Source of the DNA: Pogonophryne albipinna
Lineage: Eukaryota; Chordata; Actinopteri; Perciformes; Artedidraconidae
Direction of reading: 5' to 3'
NCBI GenBank assembly: GCA_028583405.1
Contig: CM053260.1
Coordinates: 25,952,147-26,016,146, forward strand
DNA: 64,000 bases
Part shown: piece after piece, positions 34,308 through 47,100 of the stretch
How the letters are laid out: the number at the start of each line of letters is the position of its first letter
How positions within the stretch are numbered: the stretch's first letter is position 1
Notes under the pieces: model-generated
Seen by the model: only the letters and a program-made list of their open reading frames with translations
Database searches by the model: none
What the model was told of the DNA's origin: nothing
Program-made: the position numbers and the translations under genes

Positions 34308-34935
34308 CAGCGGCGCCTCCAGACATTTTTCATAAGGGTGGCCAAATGGTGCCACTGAAAACCTTGGGGTGGCCCACCAAAACCAACAATTTAATTGAAA
34401 ACAATGGCAAAGAGAATCACCTACTGATATACTTTGGTTTCTTATTTTACATGTTCTGATACTATTCATCTGAAGTGAATATAATACGGATAGTTAAAAT
34501 TTAACTTCAAACAACATTTAAAAGAACCTTGTTTTGTGTTATGTATACATGTGTTAGGTGATTTATGAAAAAGTACTCCCACAGCTCCTTTTTATTAACA
34601 ACGAACGAATAAGACTTTACCTTCTAGAAGTCTGGTGGATTTTTGTCAACTCCAGTCCAGTCAGTAGAAAGAAACACACATCTGTGCCCGCGAATCTCAG
34701 AGTGGTGCGCGCGAGTATCAGAGTGTTACCATGGTAGCAGTGGGAGAGGGAGGGGCTGCAGTATGAGCGTTGGAAGCTCAAATCCAGCCACTCGCTGGCT
34801 GTGTATTTGTTGTTAAATATCAGATAAACTACTACGCATACGTGACTGGCGAGGCGGTGTGTGTGGTGGGGTGGTCAGTGGGGGGGCCAACAAATATATC
34901 AGGGTGGCCATGGCCCCCCCCTGCTGGCGCCACTG
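34308..34935. mobile_element. hAT-like MITE (CAGYGGCGCC ends)
   Basis: Left end CAGCGGCGCCTCCAGAC; right end CTGCTGGCGCCACTG, which reads CAGTGGCGCCAGCAG in reverse. Both inner flanks carry GGGTGGCC/GGCCACC words (AAGGGTGGCCAAATGG and CAGGGTGGCCATGGCC). The length is 628 bp. No clean 8-bp duplication is left. This looks like a common fish family. Confidence 0.75.
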
Positions 34936-35559
34936 GTTGTAGGACGTTTTTCTCCGTTGCAGCTGTGATTTAAGATGATAGGATTATTTCCATGGAGAGT
35001 TTGCTCAATGGATCTTAAGATGTATTTGAAGAATTGGTCAGATCCTTTCATTCAGGCAAGTATTTACATTCTTTTAGCTCTGTATTTGATTAAATAACTC
35101 GATCCACTATGTTAACAAGCTAGTTGCTAACTTTGATTGTCTGCTGTTTGCTGTACTGTGTACATTGGGTTTTTAGAGCTTTTCACTGAGACAGCTGCCA
35201 ATGTACTGTACTGTTTCTTATTGGTCTAACTCTGGATGGCGTTCATCTTCTTGGCAGTAGGGGCTGCTATTGGTACTTGAACGTCTATTATTCATTTAAT
35301 TTATGGTAATTTGTATTTGCTAATTTGTTAATTAATGTTTAATGTGTAACTGTCCACTGATGACACATTTATTGAGGAAGTGCAACCATTACGTGGTTGA
35401 GTTATATCCTGTTGGACTTAAGGATTCTTGTATCTATAAAAATGTATTGATTTTTTTATCTTCACGGTCAACTTGGACATTTCTACTTTTTAATGTTAAA
35501 ATGTTAGATTTTTTTATTTTTACTCTTTTACATTTCTACTTATGTGCAATGCCTTGTTT
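34936..35559. other. Non-coding DNA, nothing recognised
   Basis: No feature supported; T-rich on the plus strand toward the LINE tail. Confidence 0.45.
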
Positions 35560-35635
35560 TTGATGCTGCTGCTACGCAAACATTTCCTAATTTGAGATCA
35601 ATAAAGTACATCTTATCTTTAGCTTATCTTACATC
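35560..35635 (+). repeat. LINE/SINE 3' tail (GATCAATAAAGTA type)
   Basis: GCTGCTGCTACGCAAACATT then TGAGATCAATAAAGTACATC followed by two CTTATCTT units, an end shared by many fish retroelements. Related tails lie at 43086-43200 (minus) and 51297-51400 (plus). Confidence 0.65.
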
Positions 35636-38600
35636 AAAAGTAAAATTGCCTATTATTATGCAAAATTCTATATTTGGTGCAAAAAGTATGCTATTTTCTA
35701 TAACCTGATTCAATACACTACTGGATTGTTTGCCATATATCGCAGTACTGAACTTTAGGACTTGATTTTGAGGATTAGTCTAGTCTATCTTTTTCTTTAG
35801 CTTTTATAATCATAAAAAAGGACCTACTGCTTCATTAAAGAGCCATTCCACTTTAGAATAGACGCTCCTGACAGACCTTTGAGATCCTAACTCTGTTTCC
35901 TTTCATACTCCAAAGGAAAGATCTACTTAAACCCAGTCCTGAGGAACAGTGAAGTCGTAAATAATGAAGCTAAGTTTGCTGCCAGACACACAAAGCAGAC
36001 CAGCAGCGTATCTGCAGGACCTCCAGTAGGTGATGGCTCCAACGTGGCGGGGTGGATAACCTTTTGAAAAGGCTACAGGGTACATAACCTTTTGAAACAT
36101 TTAAACATTCATGTGGTGGCCATTAACTGTGATGCATGTTAAATCCTCTTGAGCTGTGAGAGGTTCCCTGCTACTATTCACAGCCACTGGACAAGCTTTA
36201 ATAATTAATTTTCATAATAGCTCTAGAAATCCCAGAATACATATTCACATTTTAAAAGAACCTCAGAGGATTAATCTTATTTACTACTTACATTTCCAAC
36301 CTAGCCTAGCAGAATGAATACAACTTTGATTTCACACCAAGTTACATTTGAGCTTGAATAGTATTGCATTGGTAGTGTCAGTTTTTGCAGGGTTTTTTCG
36401 TCAGCTGCCATTCACAAGAGGACAACCCTTTGGTTTACAAATGATTGAACTAACCTCTCGGGTGAGTTGTCATCGTACCTGTCATCAGACTGTCTGAGGA
36501 CTCAAAGATGTCAAGGGTTACAAGATCTCCAGTTTAAACAAGCTGGCTCCCGCCAAAGGTCACAGACACCTTTCTGCTCCCAAATCCAATTACAGGACTG
36601 GACTTTCAATGGAATATAAAACGAGCTGCACAGCTCTCAAACTATATGTCTTGCACAGGAAAGGATTATTACCTTGAGAGGTTGTATGTTCACTTAATAT
36701 AAATACAAATAATGTTGTTGTTTTTCTCTAGATTGCCTTCTGGCTATTTCTAGATAATGTCTTGATTTGTATCATTGCCATTATCTAGCTGGTTTTGAAG
36801 AACGTGGTTTTTCTATCTTCCAAATAAACTGATTTTGAAGATATTGCTTTTAAGATTTAAAAAGTTATCCGCAGGACTACTACACAGGCAACACGCAATT
36901 AGCATTGGCAAAGGATGCTAAATGTATCACACAATCAAACCATGTGTGAAGCTGTGATAGACACCCATTGAATGCGGGCAAAGGCTTCAACAGATTGTTG
37001 TTATCGTGAATCAGTTCTGGAGCCCTCATCTGATCATTTAGCTTACCTAAGCTCTACCCACCAGTGGTTATCAAACCTTTATCAATAATGTTCCCCATTT
37101 TATGGTAATTAAATTCTGTTTTTCATTACCATAAAACCTTACTATCACATCATTTGTTGGTAGTACATCAAATTAGGGTTTAGTCACCTGAGTCGCCCTA
37201 AGGCTTGAGTTTTATTAGAATCAAAAAATATATATTAATTTGATGTTTTTAAAGATTAAAATACAGAACAAGTTTATTAGGGCATGTAGAGATAAGATGA
37301 ACAGGAAACCTGCAGACACTTTTATATGTGGTGCTAGGGAATCAAAACATTTAAGCTGCAGAGGACTGATTGTGTTGTTCGTCCATTTTAGTTCTTCACC
37401 GGTACAAAAGGAGAAATCCATACACAAATCTGAGAGTATCAAGTGCACTTTTGAAACACATTTCTTTAGGATACATTCAAGTGCAATATGAGGTTTTTGT
37501 ATTTTAAAGGAATGTAAAAGTGAATCATTTATATATTCCTAATTCTTTGAAATACATTCAGCATGTAACAGAGGGACAAAAGATCAGAAGTTGGAATCTT
37601 TTTTTTCTCTTTAGTAACCAGAAATGTCCTTTTTGCTGTAGTTTTCTCCCGCAGCAGATGTGTTTCAAATTGTTCATACATATCTAAATTGTTTTTAAAC
37701 AGCATGGACCTGGTGTAGTGGACATCATTTATTCTATCATTTACCTGAGCAATCATTTACATTCAAGCAGGAACAGAAATACCATGTCTTCTTCCTAAAT
37801 TGTTATTACATCTTCTTCCTGTGTGCAACTGTGGCATCAATAATCTTCAATAGAGAATTGGCGACTGGGTGATACAACGGAAATTATAATATACTTTAAT
37901 TTGAGCCCACTATACCTATGTCTGTCAATTATACTTTAGTCATTGCATCATATACGCTTGCTTAGTGTTGTTGAGCTTCAATTCCTTCCCAATAAATAAC
38001 CTGAATATTACCATTGCCAGAGTATTCCTACATCAACGGCAGACTCAGGAGTGATTCCACAGGCAGCGGTGTGAATCAACCTTGTTTCATTTCATCCTTG
38101 ACGCCATGCGACATGCGTTTGATTGACATTCCCTTTTCACGAGGAAATGCTGTGGCGGTTCCATTCCAATAAGTCTTGCCACCAAACTAATTGGGCTTGG
38201 TATGAAACCTCAAAAAGTTCAACAGGCTCTGACAGGCAGGAGAAAAACAGTGATTGGTACAGTTGCATGCACTTTAATAAAAGTGTGTGTGAAGTTCAGC
38301 AACATCGACTGTCACAGGTACAGGAAGCACACTCTTTTTCTGTTTTGACAACTAGGAAAGCCTCTGACAAGATGCAGCAGTGTATTTTCTCAAAGTTCGA
38401 CTGCTTTCAATGAAATACATATTCTAAGAAATGAATTATTTTCCTTCAACAACATCAACAAGATCAAGGACTGAATTGCGCTGTTAACCATAAAAGCAAC
38501 CCTAACCCTTACAAACACAAAGGACAAAAACATGGTCAAATGGGCCAGATGTGCTGTTTACACTGAAAAACATATATTGAAATGGTTATATATAGAATTT

Positions 38601-39436
38601 ATGCACTTATTTGATATGTTTCTATCCATTCTGCTGCACTTGGGTTAACGCAACAGACCCTGTGTCTTAGCCCCATTCATACTGTGGTTTATATCTTATT
38701 TTATCTACTGTGCAATTGATCTTACGCTGCAAAAAGGAAACCTGCCAGCTTTCCATAATTGGATTGGGAAAGATTGCTTCTCTCTTCGAGGCTCACATCC
38801 ATCTCCGTACCTATTAGAAGGAATCAAGTAAATCTTATTGTCATTTCAATTGTCTTTTATTGGAGGTATGCATCAGAGGTGTGCATCCTATATGCCATGC
38901 TGCCTGGTATTACAGCCTCTTTCTAAATAGGGCAGCCAAATTCAACAGAATTTCAAAATGAATGATTGTTTGTAGCCTGCAGCACAGAGGCAGGATATGC
39001 TCTCTGATCGCTGTTAGCGTTTGCCTGATATTTCACTTCCCAATTGCAGTGGCATCTTCAAACACGGTATATCCTTAACAAAAGCCTTTTCAGTGCAGTT
39101 GAATAGCTGTTTTTCAAGGAATAAAGTGTGTTAACTGTAGCAATACATTGAGAACAGATAGACAGGTGGAGGCTGTGCACACATCTGTGACTGTTCAGAT
39201 TACATAAACAAACACCCACAAACCACCAATGCCTTCTGTGCTCCAAGCCTCTCTTCCCCTTTTGCAATATTTCCTTCTACTTTCTGTCACAGTGGAGTAT
39301 TGTGAGAGCTGCGATTCCCAGTTTCTGTGCGGTTGATAAGGCGCTGCTCAATTCATTACGGTTTGTCACAGACGGCAAACGACATGTTCAGTGGACAAAG
39401 GCTTTGCATACTAATTCTACTCTCAGCACATTTTCC

Positions 39437-39437
<1 letters not shown>
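35636..39437. other. Non-coding DNA, nothing recognised
   Basis: No repeat family, RNA gene or exon was recognised over 3.8 kb. Confidence 0.45.

Positions 39438-39486
<49 letters not shown>
39438..39486. repeat. (CAG)16 trinucleotide repeat
   Basis: Forty-nine bases of pure AGC/CAG, no interruptions. The open frames through it (poly-Q, poly-S) lack any splice or protein context, so I treat it as non-coding. Confidence 0.97.
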
Positions 39487-39487
<1 letters not shown>

Positions 39488-41004
39488 CCAGGTGTGGTCA
39501 TGTCCTGAAGAGTGTTTTACCAAACTATCCCCTAGTCACTCCACTTACTGCTGCTTCCCATTATAAAATGCTAAATGTTTGTCCTCACACAGAGGTGAAG
39601 CACGGCTTTTAATTGGCTGCTATGATCGACCGGGACAGTTTGTATTAAAGCGCATGAGCGGAGGGTGGTTGTTCTGTCAGGGTCAAACCAAAGAGCCAGA
39701 GAGGTGTTGTTCTGTCAAAATGAGATGTATTCATTAACCTCAAACTCTTCAGATAAAAGAACATCTCAATAAATGTCATATTTTTGTGGTAGCTTTGGCA
39801 ATCGTTGCTATTAGTTGTGGAAATGCAACATATTATCCCAATGAATTATGTGTGGAATGGTGAAATGCCAAACTTAAGAGCATATGCAGGAAGTAGTGTG
39901 CCCCTTGTGTGGCAAGGTGAAAGTAAAGATCAGGGTGTTTAGCACATCTGCTATTCACGCCAGAGTAGAGATCATGCGTTCTATCACACACATGCAATTA
40001 TTGACCAGCCCTGACAGCAACCCTTTATTTGTTTTGGTGAAGATACAGTCACCGCCCCGTACAGGTGTGTAGGTGAGATCAAAGTTAAGGTTTTTTTGAA
40101 GATCGGTGTATCGAGGAATGGGGTTAGGGAGTAAGGTGCTAGGAAGTGAGGAAGGGGGAAATTGCCCAACCACTGAATGATTCTGTTCGAATTTGGCGTC
40201 ATAAAACCTTACAGCTGTGCATTTGAGATGAACGTGAAGGCCGAGTTTGAAGATGAGTGTAATCTTAGCAAGGACGCTGCAATTAGGAGACCTGGCTGTA
40301 TTTGGCGTTGCTATTTGAAGATAGGCTCTTTTGTTTTTATATTTTAACCAAAGCCATGATCTTTCCCTAAACTTAACAAATAGTAAGCAGTGCTGACAGT
40401 CGGGAAGTGTAATTGGCGGTTGCACAATATTAGCTCAGTGTAACATCAAACTCTGCTCAGGTGGACATTCCTCCAATATAGGTTTACATAGCAAAATAGT
40501 TGTTTGCTACTATATAGTAGTATATTGAAATAATATGTATATAGAACAGTCTGATAGGGTCACACTAGCCAGCTGTCGGCAGATATTGGGCTGAGTCTTC
40601 TTAAGAAACACAAACCGCAGCATGGGAATAGTTGTTCAGACGTTTCTGCTCTCTGTGCTGACACTGATTGTTTAAGTGGATGCATGTTTTCTCTACTTTC
40701 TCTAGCAGAACCCTGCGGTATGGACAGTCCATAGCCGTGTGAGATAACCTTGTGCTTTACGATGACAACCTTGCGGGTGGTGCGGTTTTTATTCTGGTTA
40801 ATTGGTCAACTGTCTTGCCTTCCAAAATCCCTTAAAAAGGTTATTTGTTAAGAAAAAGTCATGATAAGTGATGCAACCCTTGTAAAAATGTCAAAGATGT
40901 CAAAGTAGTAAGTTTCTTTGTGACATACAGTAAGTGGGGAAGCGTGGTCTAAAATAAATATGTTAGTGTTGTTAGAAGTATAACAAAATAAATGTAGAAG
41001 ATCA
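39487..41004. other. Non-coding DNA with an unexplained open frame
   Basis: A 156-codon minus-strand frame at 39955-40425 is the longest unexplained one. Its residues (MQPPITLPDCQHCLLF...) fit no family I know; part of it overlaps a TTAACCAAAGCCATGATCTT word of a kind common in fish repeats. I would not call it a gene. Confidence 0.35.
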
Positions 41005-41333
41005 GAGGCCTGTACTACGAAGCTGGTTCAAGCTAACCTGGATATGTTTGAGTTAGCCGGTTGGCCTAATCCAAAACATACATTTTCCTGTAATATGACT
41101 TGATCGCTTTAAACTCCGCACACTGAGCTCTGATTGGTCAGCAGGCAGTGCTTTCACTGAGTTGAGCTCTTAGCCTGCAACCTAACCTGGTCCCGACCAG
41201 GTTAGCCGCACAGCATCAGTTACCATGGAGATCTAGCCCGCTAAAAAGAGAACCAGCGTCGTAGGACCGGAAACCCCGAGTTTTCCCTGAAGTTAGCCGG
41301 CTAAGCGAAAATCCTGCTTCGTAGTATACCCCC
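41005..41333. mobile_element. Short TIR MITE (GGCCTGTACTACGAAGC)
   Basis: GAGGCCTGTACTACGAAGCT at the left and GCTTCGTAGTATACC at the right are inverted repeats. In between are a near-palindromic ACCTGGTCCCGACCAGGTTA (41186-41205) and GTTAGCC words. Such elements are common in fish. The duplication is not clear and the right end has decayed. Confidence 0.7.
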
Positions 41334-41634
41334 CTGTGATCTTAAATAACAGATGGCAGCAGAGCCTTGTAAACACTGCATACGTCGTAAGATACAACAC
41401 CGAAGTGTTACCTGATTCCATTTGATTTATTTTGGGAGAGGAAAATAGTGCCGTTTGACTTTACATGGCACTTAATCTTAAACCTTCTCCTCCAGGTAAT
41501 CTGCTGCGAGGTCCATTAAGAATAAAGACATAATCAGGCCAACTTCAGCAATTGTCTGCAGGGAAGCTGGATTAATAATCACCTTTCTTTTCTTCACATT
41601 CACAGATAAAAACTTGTACAGACATGTATTTTAG
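41334..41634. other. Non-coding DNA
   Basis: Nothing recognised. Confidence 0.4.
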
Positions 41635-41669
41635 ATATATAGATAGATAGATGGATAGATAGAGAGATA
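41635..41669. repeat. (GATA)n microsatellite, left part
   Basis: TAGATAGATAGATGGATAGA-type repeat split by the insertion of the Tc1 element; continues at 42543. Confidence 0.85.
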
Positions 41670-42542
41670 CAGTTGCAAGAAAAAGTATGTGAACCCTTTG
41701 GAATGACATGGATTTTTGCATAAGTTGGCCATAAAATGTGTTCTGATCTTCATCTAAGTCACAACAATAGACAAACACAGTCTGCTTAAACTAATACCAC
41801 ACAAACAATGATATGTTTTCATGTTTTTATTGAACACACCATGTAAACATTCACAGTGCAGGGTGGAACAAGTATGTGAACCCCTAGGCTAAAGACTTCT
41901 TCAAGAGCTAATTGGAGTCAGGAGTCAGCCAACCTGGAGTCCAGTCAATGAGACGAGACTGGAGGTGTTGGTTAAAGCTGCCCTGCCCTATAAAAAATAC
42001 ACACCAGTTTTGAATTTGCTATTCTTAAGAAGCATTGCCAGATGTGAACCATGCCTCGCACAAAAGAGCTCTCAGAAGACCTACGATTAAGAATTGTTGA
42101 CTTGCATAAAGCTGGAAAGGGTTACAAAAGTATCTCTAAGAGCCTTGATGTTCATCAGTCCACGGTAAGACACATTGTCTATAAATGGAGAAAGTTCAGC
42201 ACTGTTGCTACTCTCCCTAGGAGTGGACGTCCTGTAAAGATGACTGCAAGAGCGCAGCGCAGAATGCTCAATGAGGTGAAGAAGACTCCTAGAGTGTCAG
42301 CTAGAGACTTAAAGAAATCTCTGGCACATGCTAACATCTCTGTTGACGAATCTACGATACGTAAAACACTGAACAAGAATGGAGTTCATGGGAGGACACC
42401 ACGGAGGAAGCCACTGCCTTCCAGAAAAAACATTGCTGCACGTTTGAAGTTTGCAAAAGAGCACCTGGATGTTCCACAGCACTACTGGCAACATATTCTG
42501 TGGACAGAATCCAAAGGGTTCACATACTTTTTCTTGCAACTG
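41670..42542 (+). mobile_element. Deleted Tc1-like transposon in a GATA repeat
   Basis: The terminal inverted repeats (left CAGTTGCAAGAAAAAGTATG, right CATACTTTTTCTTGCAACTG, extending to GTGAACCCTTTGGA) are flanked by TA at 41668-41669 and 42543-42544, the Tc1/mariner target. The length is 873 bp; a full element would be about 1.6 kb. The deletion joins the transposase, just after LWTES, to the right inverted repeat. The inverted repeats match over about 34 bp, so the insertion is young or conserved. Confidence 0.93.
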
Positions 42543-42545
42543 TAG
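42051..42545 (+). pseudogene. Truncated Tc1-like transposase (DNA-binding part)
   Basis: The 164-codon frame begins [20 protein letters not shown]. It holds the two helix-turn-helix modules of the paired-like DNA-binding domain (about residues 5-60 and 70-115), joined by a GRPVKMT linker resembling the GRPR AT-hook, and a basic GRTPRRKPLPSRKN segment (residues 114-127). The catalytic DDE domain is cut right after its first box: LWTES replaces the usual WTDE, and then come nine residues read from the right inverted repeat. The stop TAG uses the TA of the target duplication plus a G of the flanking GATA repeat. It could still bind TIRs but not cut; a repressor role is speculative. An intact start and no internal stop are notable. 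Confidence 0.9.
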
Positions 42546-42550
42546 ATAGT

Positions 42551-42583
<33 letters not shown>

Positions 42584-42929
42584 AGAGAGAGATAGATAGA
42601 TATAGATAGATGGATAGATAGATATATAGAGAGATAGATAGATGGATGGATAGATAGTTAGATAGAGAGATAGATAGTTAGAGAGAGAGAGAGATAGAGA
42701 GATAGTTAGATAGATAGATAGATACAGTAGAGAGAGAGATAGTTAGATAGATAGATGGATAGATAGTTAGATAGAGAGAGAGATAGTTAGATAGATAGAT
42801 AGATACAGTAGAGAGAGAGATAGTTTGATAGATAGATAGATACAGTAGAGAGAGAGATAGTTAGATAGATAGATGGATAGATAGTTAGATAGAGAGAGAG
42901 ATAGTTAGATAGATAGATGGATAGATAGT

Positions 42930-42966
<37 letters not shown>

Positions 42967-43085
42967 GGATAGATAGTTAGATAGAGAGAGAGATAGTTAG
43001 ATAGATAGATAGATAGATAGATATAGAAAGAGAGAGATAGTTGAATGGATGGATGGATGGATGGATAGATAGATAGATAGATATA
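42543..43085. repeat. Compound (GATA)n/(GAGA)n/(TA)n/(GGAT)n satellite
   Basis: About 540 bp of GATA units mixed with AGAGAG runs, a (TA)n run at about 42553-42577 and a (GGAT)n run at 43055-43068. A longer unit of about 50-60 bp (GATACAGTAGAGAGAGAGATAG) is repeated several times between 42720 and 42960, a higher-order minisatellite. Adjacent to a LINE tail (43086). Confidence 0.95.
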
Positions 43086-43210
43086 CTTTATTGATCCCAA
43101 TTCGGGAAATGTTTGCGTTAAAGCAGCATAATAAAACACACGGCTATGTACATAAGAGAAACTAAGACACAGAAACAAACAGTCCAATATATTTCAGAAA
43201 TAGAAATAGA
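43086..43210 (-). repeat. LINE/SINE 3' tail, minus strand
   Basis: TATACTTTATTGATCCCAAT then TCGGGAAATGTTTGCG is the reverse of the GATCAATAAAGTA tail. The (GATA)n block abuts it, which fits a retroelement whose simple-repeat tail expanded into the satellite. Confidence 0.7.
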
Positions 43211-43344
43211 AATAAAATAGCATTACAAAGTTAAAAAAGGACTCCATTGTGCTTTCATCAATTCTTAAAAGAATACAAAAGCAACTGCTGAATTCTGTCC
43301 AATACCCAAATACATTCCCAGTCAATAGGACTTTGTGTTTCTTC
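43211..43344. other. Non-coding DNA
   Basis: Nothing recognised. Confidence 0.35.
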
Positions 43345-44112
43345 TACAATAATAATAATAGATTTAATTTGTTAGCGCTTTTATAGGTGCTCAAAGACGC
43401 TTTACAGATATAGTGAAGGGAAAAGAAAAGGAAGGAACAACAAATAAATATATAGTTAAAGTTAAAGTAAAATAATACAAAAACAATCACACATTAAAAG
43501 CCAGATTGAAGAGGTGAGTTTTTTGAAGGTGGTGAGGTCAGTGCAGTCTCTGATGGGTTGGGGGAGTGAGTTCCAGAGGGAGGGGGCAGCGACGGAGAAG
43601 GCTCTGTCCCCCCAGGTCCGGTGATTGAGCGGGTGGGGATGGATAGGAGGTTGGCTTCTGATGAGCGGAGGCAGCGGGAAGGGGCGTGGTGGTGCAGCAG
43701 GTTTGTGAGGTAGGGGGGGGGGCCTGATTGTTGAGGGCTTTGTGAGTAATGAGGAGGACTTTGAAGTTGATTCTTTGACGGACGGGGAGCCAGTGGAGGT
43801 TCTGGAGGACGGGAGTGATGTGGTCTCGGGAGCGGGTGTGGGTGAGGAGGCGGGCAGCAGAGTTCTGGATATGTTGGAGTTTATTGATTAGGTTGGATGG
43901 TATGCCGTAGAGGATGCTATTGCAGTAGTCGAGTCGTGAAGTGATGAATGCATGAATCAGGGTTTCAGCAGCAGAGGAGGAGAGTGATGGGCGGAGACGG
44001 GCAATGTTTTTGAGGTGGAAAAAGGCGGTCCTGGTGATGTGATTTATGTGGTGGTTGAATTTGAGCTGACTGTCGAAGATGACTCCGAGGTTGTGGATAT
44101 GAGGGGGGGGAG
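43345..44112 (-). pseudogene. L2-like LINE 3' fragment (RT thumb and C-terminus)
   Basis: In minus orientation the sequence encodes LGVIFDSQLKFNHHINH, an ITSRLDYCNS box, TPVLQNLHWLPV and RSSEANLLSIP motifs, all in the region downstream of the catalytic reverse transcriptase motifs of L2/CR1-type ORF2. A homopolymer of 10 G (43712-43722) shifts the frame by one. The 3' end shows GCGTCTTTGAGCACCTATAA then a (ATT)n tail. It is a 5'-truncated copy with no catalytic part, from a family different from the 25.6-kb LINE (SRLDYCNS versus SRLDYCNG). Confidence 0.88.
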
Positions 44113-47100
44113 ATAGAGTGTGTCAATGCCTGTCGTCTTGTAACTGGGCATTTGGATAATATGCAAACCAAAGTAGGAACAAAGCAAATGTCAACAATGT
44201 GTAAGTAGGATCAAACTCAATAAAATGCTTATGGCACGTGTCCATAACTCTGAGCAGAGAGAAGTTAGTATACTTTGGGAGGAAACAGGCTTATTATAAA
44301 ATGCACTAAAAACAAATCCCCCACAAATAGATTTAACTGCTTCACACATTGGGCTTTGCTCTGGTTCAGGTTACACTTACTCAAGTCTGTCTGCAAGTTG
44401 CCTTTTTGTTCCCACAGCTGGAGTTCCTGCTGCGTTGTTGGAAACCCTGAATACGATCAGACTTTGGCTTCTGCGCTCAGCAGCCCTCTGCCTCTCAGAA
44501 CAGTTTGTCTCTGAAATGCAAAAAAGGCTTTGTGTTTTTTTTGAAGAAGTTTGTGGTGCACTTTGAAGTACCTTTCCGGGATGTTTTTTAAAGACTTTTT
44601 GGGGTATTTTTTGTGATACTTTTTGTAAAACTTGAACAACTTCGAGGGTGCTGAGAATCTTGTAAATTACAGGGCAAATATTCACCTGTAATAACAAAGT
44701 GGAGCATGGTGTTGGTTAGGCTTGGCTTAATCATATTCAATTAGATGTATAAGTTCACTTATTTAACGTTGCATAAACATTCACTATTAATAGTTTGCTA
44801 ACGGACGTATGTCAAAATCATGATGCCTATTGTCTCTACAAAAGATATAACACATTTTAAAAGTCAAAGTTGCCTCTATAACTATTCCTTATATTGTATT
44901 TTAAAAGAAATATTTACTTTTTCAATAAGTTATTTGTGCTGTATATTATATGTAGCTTATTTTGATGAAATGTGTTAAAGTAAATACATTTACTGTGATG
45001 CAATAAGATATATTTCGACATATAATTGGGCATTATTGGAAAACTTGTAATTAGGAACCGGATTCCTGCACTTGCAAAGTTTTTATCATAATTCTACAAG
45101 AAAGAAAAGTATCATTGCAGCTTTCAACTGTGATTTCTACACCCTTTAGGTGGCTATAATAGTTACAGTTCTGCAATCAGTCCCATTACATTAAGGTTCC
45201 AAAGTAAGACACATGACTCACAGTTTTCTAAATCAACACATAGCATGAATGTTGCAATGTCACTGCTGCAATACTGCAGACACACACAGAACTGTATATT
45301 CCATCTGACTGAGGAAAACAGTGTTATTTAACCAAATGTCTCCGCGCTGCCAGTTACTCTTTACTCACAGAGAGGGACTTGGCCTGCTGATTTGCAGCTG
45401 GCTCATTTACTGTTGTTTGGAAGCCACTCAAATCCTTGGAGAGGCACACGGCCTGTCTGACCTCACATCCCCCTGCATGTCCGCCTGGCTGTAAAAAACA
45501 CACACCAGCACTGAAGTCCTGGAACTAACATGTTTCTGCCAAAAGACTCAGAACCACAACAACCGCCTCCCACTCGCTTAGCTTCAGTCTCATCTTCCTG
45601 TCATCAGGACTGGAGCAAGGGAGACATTTGTGCAATGAAATGGGTGCACACAGTCGTGTCCTCCTCAAGATGAATTGAAGAAATGTTGGCGATTATATGA
45701 GTATTTAACAAACGGCAGCATCGTGTATGTCATTGGTCCAATTCTTTAGCAATGGTTGATGTTTTGTTGGTACATGGAGGTTAGCCCATCATCCACTTAT
45801 GCACGTCTAGCCTGAATAGCACCATTAGTTCCCTATGTTCAGTGACGATCAGCTTCTCTTGGACACACATGTCATTAGTTCATGCATTTTTTTTAAAGAA
45901 CATATATATAATAAGAGTCTACCTTTGAGATGGATACAGTAGATTTAAGAAAAATTGATCCCTTGGAAAAAAACACTACCGTCTGCATTATGGAGCCATA
46001 CCTTCCTGAAGTTCCTGTTCCTTTTCCTGCCATGTTAGCAGTTTTGTGGCGTCTTGTTGTTATCTCAGATCCATTATTTGGTGCTTTACTGCAACTGCAA
46101 TAGTAAGGGCCCCCTGACTGTATCTGTTAAGCCATTTTGCAAACATAATACTCGCTCATGGATGATGTATCCTAAAAGATGAGGCAATACTCCGGTTTCC
46201 TGACAATAGGCCCAATGAATCTCAAATGTCTCAAAGTAGTCACGAAGGTTTGAGGTAATAATGGGGCTCCTTATAGTGAGAAACACATGGTGCATAAACC
46301 CTGACAACAAAATATGCTTCGACACCGCTGCATGGATCTAATGCTGGTCTCCATTCTTACTTCACAATTACATAATTGCAGTATTGAGTGACACCATGCT
46401 AATGCTCAAAATAAGATCAGATTAGCACTTCATCCATTAAGGTTATGTTACTGTACGCTGATGACACCAAAGTTTTCTTAAAATATTGTCAGTGAAACAA
46501 GACCACATCCCTCTACACACCAACCAACTTGTATCTTATTGTTGTTGCTAAATTGTTCTGACTGTACCACACCCTGAGATAATGCTGAAATATTGGCAGG
46601 ACTAATGTTTTTTTGACAACTAGGCGGGCCATGGCGTTCAAATGGAGCTTCATATCAAGCAAGGGAACATCAATGTTAATGTAGCTCTAAGGCCAGGCCA
46701 TGCCATTGATGATTCCCCCTTTTGTTGATGATGTGGAATTAATTTCTTATATAATTAGTGTTAATTTGCTATTTAAAGACGGTTGGGCTAGTTACCTTGC
46801 CATGACATGCAATGCTAGAGCAGTAGGCGTGTAGCATTTTCAGAATTTTCTCATAATTATAATAATGATGAAAATACTGTAAACTGTTTATAACTGCTAT
46901 TATTGTTGCACCGTTAACTGATATGAAATTACTAACATATTTGGAGAAAATCCTGCATTAATTACCATTAATTAAAGCAGGTTCAGTGGATGATAAACCA
47001 GTGGAAACGTCTCAATGTGTAGCCACCTGCAGTCAGAAGAGCTCCGAGCTGTTAATGATCGCCCGTAGCAATTTTATCATCAATTAAAGTGACAAGAGAA

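Noticed and set aside
39302..39566. Poly-Q and poly-S open frames
   Set aside because: They arise from the (CAG)16 tract and have no coding or splice context.
43885..44171. Possible proline-rich gene on the minus strand
   Set aside because: The frame is out-of-phase LINE sequence.
44377..44697. Lysine-rich minus-strand frames (KKYHKKYPKK)
   Set aside because: They come from a T-rich, internally repetitive stretch and show no known domain.
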